This document shows positions 60,701 through 64,000 of a stretch of DNA of 64,000 nucleotides, piece after piece. Each line of letters begins with the position of its first letter. The first letter of the stretch is position 1. The notes below the pieces were generated by a model. The model ran no database searches and was not told the origin of the DNA. It was given only the letters and a program-made list of their open reading frames with translations. The stretch spans positions 18,120,437-18,184,436 of the forward strand of contig NC_088313.1 of NCBI RefSeq assembly GCF_910592395.1, in the 5' to 3' direction. The translations under genes and the position numbers were made by a program. This stretch comes from Lineus longissimus (lineage: Eukaryota; Nemertea; Pilidiophora; Heteronemertea; Lineidae).

Positions 60701-62847
60701 TACGCTCATCCCGCCTTGGAGGAGGATTACTCCTAGGAGAATGACCCCTCCAAGTGCAGAGCGAACGCTGAAGAAGAAGAAGAAGTAGGACCGCCAGAGT
60801 CAACTGAAACGTACTGAAAGTGCTGCATTTGCTGCCTGGATCATAATTCATAATCGTACTCACCGACATACTGAATGAGATTTTCATGTCAATGAGATGA
60901 ACGATCACTCGCTCACACTTCAGCAGACCATGGGCCTCTTGCAGGATCTTCCGTATCAGTTGATCCATTGATGACTGTTCCTTGAATATTCCTCTTGCTA
61001 GGCGGAGCAGAAGCTGAAGAATGGAGATGATAAAAGAGTTTTGTGATGACAGGCTGTTGATTTTGAAGTTGACTTTACATTGAAAACAGTGGTAGGAAAT
61101 TCAAAAGCCAAAGGGATGGCAGTCAGATTTAGAATAGGGGTGCGTCAAATGAGGCCAAGGGGCACCTCTAAAAAAACCCTTTCAAAATCAGAATTTTACA
61201 ATCTCTTGATTTTTATTATAATGCCAAAATAAGCAGTCAGTATGTTCTTGAAACTCACCTTATTTCGTTTGTATTCGTCCACTGACATCTGGAACAGCTG
61301 AGCATTCATGATGCCAATACCACAAAATGTCAGGTATTTTTGAAAAACCTATTAAATGAAATAACTCAAATTAAAAAGGTGATGAGCTTCAAAAGATTTA
61401 CTGTAAAGTAACTAAACTGTAACTCTGTGACTTTGATGCAGTTGCCAGAAAGGAAAGTATTCCAAGATCTAAGATGGTTTTCTGTAGTGTTAAAATTGGA
61501 CATTTGCCTTGCATTTGCAGCAGGTTTAACTCAAGAGTTTCTGCTTGTCCAAAGGACAGCTTGTTTATTGAGGTAACTTGTCAGTTGATAATTTGGTCAA
61601 GTCAAGGGGCGAGGACAAGCAGAAAAGTGGGAAATGGAAGCCTGACAAGTGACATACCTGTTCATCTTGCTTGGTAAACTCATGATCCCCAGAAGCTTTG
61701 TTGATGATCTGTGCAACACCGATAACTTCTTCTTCATAGTTGAGAATCGGCATACAGAGGATACTGTGTGTTCTGTAGCCAGTAGCTTTATCAACAGCTT
61801 GGCTAAACCTTGGGTCCTGGAAATTAGAAAAGAATGCACATTGCACAACTATGATTTAAAATGGGTTAACTTTAGTTACCCAGACCGTTGACTACATTTG
61901 ATTACTGCGTTGATACACATAGCGCTTTGCACTCAGTCAGGTGAACAATTACAAAGGAAGTTTTCACTGACAGTGACACTGACAGATGTGACCACCATGG
62001 AAACTTTCCATTATGCACATCATCCGATTGATAAAGATTCAGCACACTGACTAAGTTATTGAATGTTGTCGCCAACAAATGATTGGTGGCCCCGGGGTTC
62101 TTTGCCTGAAAAGCTGCAGGTTACATTCAACAAGAATACATGGTGATTTTCAATAGTCTCAATCATCTCAACTGCTCAAAAGAGAAAAATGTCTGCCACT
62201 TCACTACAAATTTGACTTACATCATAAGCTTGCTTTATATTTACAACCTCTTTCGTTTGTGCAACATGTCCAGCGATGCCCTTTCCAAAAGGAACAGTGA
62301 AGCCTCTTTCTGCAGCCTTCAAAGACTCCTCAAGCGTAGAAACTGCCGTTACATCAAAGAGTTTCGAATATAAAACGCGATGGTCAGCAGGGCCTCTCGC
62401 CAAGAATAAGCTACCACGGTCACTGTTTGTCAGAATGCTAACATTCATGAGGATCTTATGACATAACACGTTGACATCCAATTCATTCGCAATATCTTTG
62501 ATAAGTTCCATAAACAACTCCTGTTCATTAAGGTCTTTTAAACGTGCAACATCAAGTTGCCGACAAGAAACTTTACGGGATCTCGTGCCATCGATATAAT
62601 CTTTGAACAAATTCACTGTTAATGCTTCCTTCTCCTCCTTTTCATTATCATCATCACTCAACGTGGAAGAATTTGCAGGGGCAGGGGCACTTTGACTGAC
62701 AGTAATTGGTAAACTGGGACCTGGCGTAGCCACTCCGATGCTGCCACCATTTTTTGCAAACCATTCTCTGGCATAGTCCGGGTTATCCGTCAAAAATTTG
62801 CCCACTGTTTCAGCGTTGACTTCTTGTTTCTTTTTTTTCGGTGCCAT
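36763..62847 (-). CDS. PDE5/6/11-clade cyclic nucleotide phosphodiesterase with CAAX box (PDE6-like)
   Basis: Exons: 62847-62221, 61816-61658, 61348-61259, 61013-60864, 59804-59742, 54772-54702, 54437-54374, 53620-53570, 53034-52891, 52736-52593, 51328-51182, 48668-48561, 47934-47825, 47497-47410, 42804-42704, 42395-42318, 41423-41285, 41052-40969, then 40643-40541 or 40024-39931, 38512-38433, 36903-36763. Phases fit throughout: 913 or 910 residues. It hydrolyses cGMP and perhaps cAMP. After a lysine- and serine-rich N-terminus comes GAF-A with an intact NKxnFx3DE motif ([14 protein letters not shown]), then GAF-B, then the catalytic domain. That domain has HNWRH (589-593), CHDLDHRG (628-635), TACD (737-740) and the invariant glutamine in KMQVGFID (793). 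The tail is polybasic and ends CCLL, a geranylgeranylation-type CAAX box as in photoreceptor PDE6 and fly PDE6. PDE11-like sequences also match parts of the catalytic domain. Confidence 0.93.
36766..36777 (-). other. CAAX prenylation box codons of the PDE gene
   Basis: The last four codons before TAA encode C-C-L-L. Leucine in the last position favours geranylgeranylation. The preceding exons are rich in lysine, which would help membrane binding. Confidence 0.75.
39931..40024 (-). other. PDE alternative exon 19b
   Basis: This 94-nt exon encodes a segment containing [20 protein letters not shown], between AG and a GTTAGG donor. It enters in phase 0 and leaves in phase 1, like 19a, and is clearly homologous to it (shared GLKPL.EGC..NR.NWQ.LA). 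Confidence 0.82.
40541..40643 (-). other. PDE alternative exon 19a
   Basis: This 103-nt exon encodes a segment containing [20 protein letters not shown], between AG and a GTTAGC donor. It enters in phase 0 and leaves in phase 1. Using both 19a and 19b would add 197 nt and put the last two exons out of frame, losing the CAAX box. It forms the final helix region of the catalytic domain. Confidence 0.83.
42125..42247 (-). mobile_element. SINE head fragment in PDE intron 16
   Basis: On the minus strand, ACAGTGCTGGCCATGACACG followed by GGGCCCAAGTTTGAGTCCCAG matches the box A to box B part of the SINE at 60382-60784. The 3' part is not recognisable. Confidence 0.5.
42805..47409 (-). other. PDE intron 14 (4.6 kb)
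   Basis: No exon-like sequence was seen in either orientation. A box B-like GGTTGGTTCGATCCCTGG near 44612 suggests a remnant of a tRNA-derived SINE. The plus-strand frame at 45432-45677 and its antisense shadow show no family resemblance. Confidence 0.5.
47575..47591 (-). repeat. C-rich run, G-rich in the PDE pre-mRNA
   Basis: Eleven C, one T and five C lie on the plus strand. In the transcript this is a G-rich tract about 80 nt upstream of the exon 14 acceptor. Confidence 0.6.
48669..51181 (-). other. PDE intron 11 (2.5 kb)
   Basis: The intron is AT-rich. It ends with a (TAA)n-like stretch at about 51120-51152. No exon-like sequence was identified; a 62-codon minus frame at 49175-49363 shows no family resemblance. 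Confidence 0.5.
51868..52287 (+). CDS. Hypothetical 139-residue frame in PDE intron 10, antisense
   Basis: An ATG-initiated frame rich in S, N, Q and H runs opposite to the PDE gene, in the intron between 51329 and 52592. It has no recognised domain, membrane segment or signal peptide. Such a length can arise by chance in AT-rich intron DNA, so this may not be a gene. It could alternatively be one exon of a nested antisense gene. Confidence 0.2.
   Translation: MMRETDSPHSSTSSVSINSYNEIEMQSRTPYQRTLSPMPCNQSCNGHGYDNKSMRPEPQIITLSNRTQNMEQQHHAGGQSGHNIHQWLKAIPVPIGTLERPINIMKLYSVEEANFSLRLDFQKPMIFKAYHCTRLFNGT
53304..53345. repeat. Short tandem duplication
   Basis: The 21-bp unit GCAAGGTCAATTTCCGGTAAA occurs twice, head to tail, in PDE intron 8. 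Confidence 0.7.
54773..59741 (-). other. PDE intron 5 (5.0 kb)
   Basis: This is the longest intron of the gene. It contains a 156-codon minus-strand frame at 55903-56373 (listed separately) in a locally more GC-rich, CpG-containing segment (about 55740-56580). No PDE exon is missing here, since the flanking exons join in phase and give a continuous domain. Confidence 0.55.
55903..56373 (-). CDS. Hypothetical nested gene or first exon inside PDE intron 5
   Basis: A 156-residue frame on the PDE strand starts at an ATG with A at -3 and G at +4. The N-terminal half is strongly acidic ([18 protein letters not shown]). A middle part holds SP/TP sites ([19 protein letters not shown]), and then comes [19 protein letters not shown]. 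The composition is unlike random intron translation and the surroundings are CpG-richer than the rest of the intron. I do not recognise a family. It could be a nested single-exon gene, a retrocopy, or the first exon of another transcript; AGAGTATGT near the end could serve as a splice donor. Confidence 0.4.
   Translation of the reverse strand: MDFESPVDSGPVESEAPDPNSTEEMEQHIIQDLFDNHDESRYLPELPAMNMSEEEMGPFQPSDLSLLMANVGASRDAGLVSTPTALRCSPRVVQTPRRETNTGAVTAVADGATPLTFFKHPNGTLQIRKGRVTENVAKINNVIVNIVIFFKMRVCK
60382..60784 (+). mobile_element. tRNA-derived SINE, full length with target-site duplication
   Basis: The element has a tRNA-like head with box A (TGGCCTAGTGGTTTACAC) and box B (GGGTTTGATCCC). A unique body of about 300 bp follows, then an (AAG)n tail. 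It is flanked by perfect 12-bp direct repeats GTAGGACCGCCA at 60370-60381 and 60785-60796. It lies in PDE intron 4, about 70 nt from exon 4, antisense to the gene. Confidence 0.9.
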
Positions 62848-64000
62848 ATTGCCACACAGTCGAGTTGATTGATGATGGGATTCCTCTTCTACACTACACT
62901 CAATATGCAGCCTACATTATAACAGTATTATCCACATGCTTTGAATGCCTCAAAATAAACAGGTTAGGCCCAATGGGTTAGGCCAGGCCCAGATGAGAAC
63001 AACCACAGGTACAGATAAGTTCAAGTTGTGTACATTTTGCATGTCATGCATGTGTATCCACACTGGGCAGGGGTTTTTGCAGGTAGCTCTATCAACAAAG
63101 TTCTCACATCAGGCTAAACAACGAAAACAAAAGGCCGATCGGTTAGAAAACAGCAGTAATGACACACTCCAACATCGAGGAATTTGTAAATAATGTCGTA
63201 GATCCCTTATTTCGTCTAAAAGTGGAAGAAAATCGAGAAATATTGCGGAAGCAGACGCTTCGTTGTGACGGGAGTTTCCTCGACAGCCGTGGCGAACGGC
63301 ACCGTCATCCACTTGTAACGAGCATTTTGATTGGTGCGCTCAAAGTTGTTGCGCGCGATTGGATGAATTTCCAAATAATCCCACGTGTTTTGTACAGTTT
63401 TGCTGCAAATGCTATATTTTAGACGAACTATAACATTATAATACACTAATAACACCTTAAATCTGTTCTATAGTTAAAGGAACGACATGAATTAACAGCA
63501 GCAGGTTAAAAAATCCGTCTTTGATATAGATTATTGCGTTGCTAACACAAGTTGACAAGGAAACCACTGTTCATAGTTTCACCAACTGCTCTCAGATGGC
63601 AGCACTGGAAGGGTGTGGTCATTCATTCAAAAACTTGGACGTTGTCCGATTTGCATGAAACAGATAAAATTAATGTTGAATAAGTGAGGTTTATCAAAAC
63701 TTAGATACTATAGGCGGCTCCACAATTAAATGTCACAGTCATAACTGTCCTTTCGGGCCGCCGTGCGAAAACTAATGATAATTGTTCCAAATGTTGACAT
63801 TGAAAAAAGTGCTCATCTATCTCAGACATCTTATAACATATGATCCCCATGTCAAAAGTCAATATAAAGTGCTTGTAATCGTAAATCAGTGGCCACTACT
63901 GTGTCGGTACATCATACAAACTATACCAGCCGGTCCTTTGCAGTCTTCACATTTCACAATATACCAGTTAGATGCCGACCCCATAGATGGCAGATTTGTT
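62848..64000. other. Upstream region of the PDE gene
   Basis: The PDE promoter and 5' UTR should lie here. No TATA box was assigned. A plus-strand frame at 63159-63422 could be the first exon of a divergent gene. Confidence 0.45.
63159..63422 (+). CDS. Hypothetical divergent frame upstream of the PDE gene
   Basis: An ATG-initiated 87-residue frame begins MTHSNIEEFVNNVVDPLF and has a charged, helix-prone stretch (RLKVEENREILRKQTLR). It starts about 310 bp from the PDE start codon in the opposite direction, as expected for a bidirectional promoter. The first 30-40 residues look protein-like; the rest less so, suggesting an exon border inside it. No family was recognised, and chance is possible. 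Confidence 0.28.
   Translation: MTHSNIEEFVNNVVDPLFRLKVEENREILRKQTLRCDGSFLDSRGERHRHPLVTSILIGALKVVARDWMNFQIIPRVLYSFAANAIF

Noticed and set aside
1-64000. CRISPR arrays, bacterial operons, phage or plasmid systems
   Set aside because: The window is intron-containing animal DNA. The only regular repeats are the diverged tandem arrays and transposon ends, which lack the even repeat-spacer pattern of CRISPR.

Overview
This is eukaryotic nuclear DNA from an invertebrate animal, most likely a marine bilaterian such as a mollusc, annelid, brachiopod, echinoderm or hemichordate; I cannot name the species. Genes are split by GT-AG introns of 0.1-5 kb. The genes are a TRPV channel of the Inactive/OSM-9 type, sialin-like SLC17 transporters, a GT31 glycosyltransferase-like protein and a GAF-GAF phosphodiesterase. 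The DNA between exons carries SINEs, MITE-like elements and a gypsy retrotransposon. There is no operon structure or bacterial gene.

Layout. 1-8726: a nearly complete Ty3/gypsy LTR retrotransposon on the minus strand. The visible parts of its two LTRs are identical, and gag and pol appear joined by a -1 frameshift site. 8735-10110: two adjoining arrays of diverged tandem repeats into which the element inserted. 11154-19237 (minus): a complete 15-exon TRPV channel gene of about 783 codons, including a 45-nt exon that looks optional. 20623-21705 (plus): an intronless GT31-family reading frame lacking the DxD metal-binding motif. 22074-35106: a direct tandem duplication of about 6.5 kb. Each copy holds an intact 9-exon, 516-codon SLC17/sialin-like transporter gene, and the two copies differ by several mobile-element events. 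36763-62847 (minus): a complete PDE5/6/11-clade phosphodiesterase gene of 21 exons per transcript, 913 or 910 residues. It has a C-terminal CAAX box and two homologous alternative exons that cannot both be used without a frameshift. 62848-64000: its upstream region.

Exon borders were placed by hand from splice sites, conserved family sequence and codon phase. In the TRPV, SLC17 and PDE genes all phases are consistent from start to stop codon. The TRPV channel, PDE and transporters do not form a pathway that the sequence itself shows; the clustering may be incidental. The main points for follow-up are the mutually exclusive PDE exons with the CAAX tail, the optional TRPV microexon, the GT31 protein without its metal site, the recent transporter duplication with an apparent excess of amino-acid changes, and the composite tRNA/5S-like SINE candidate.
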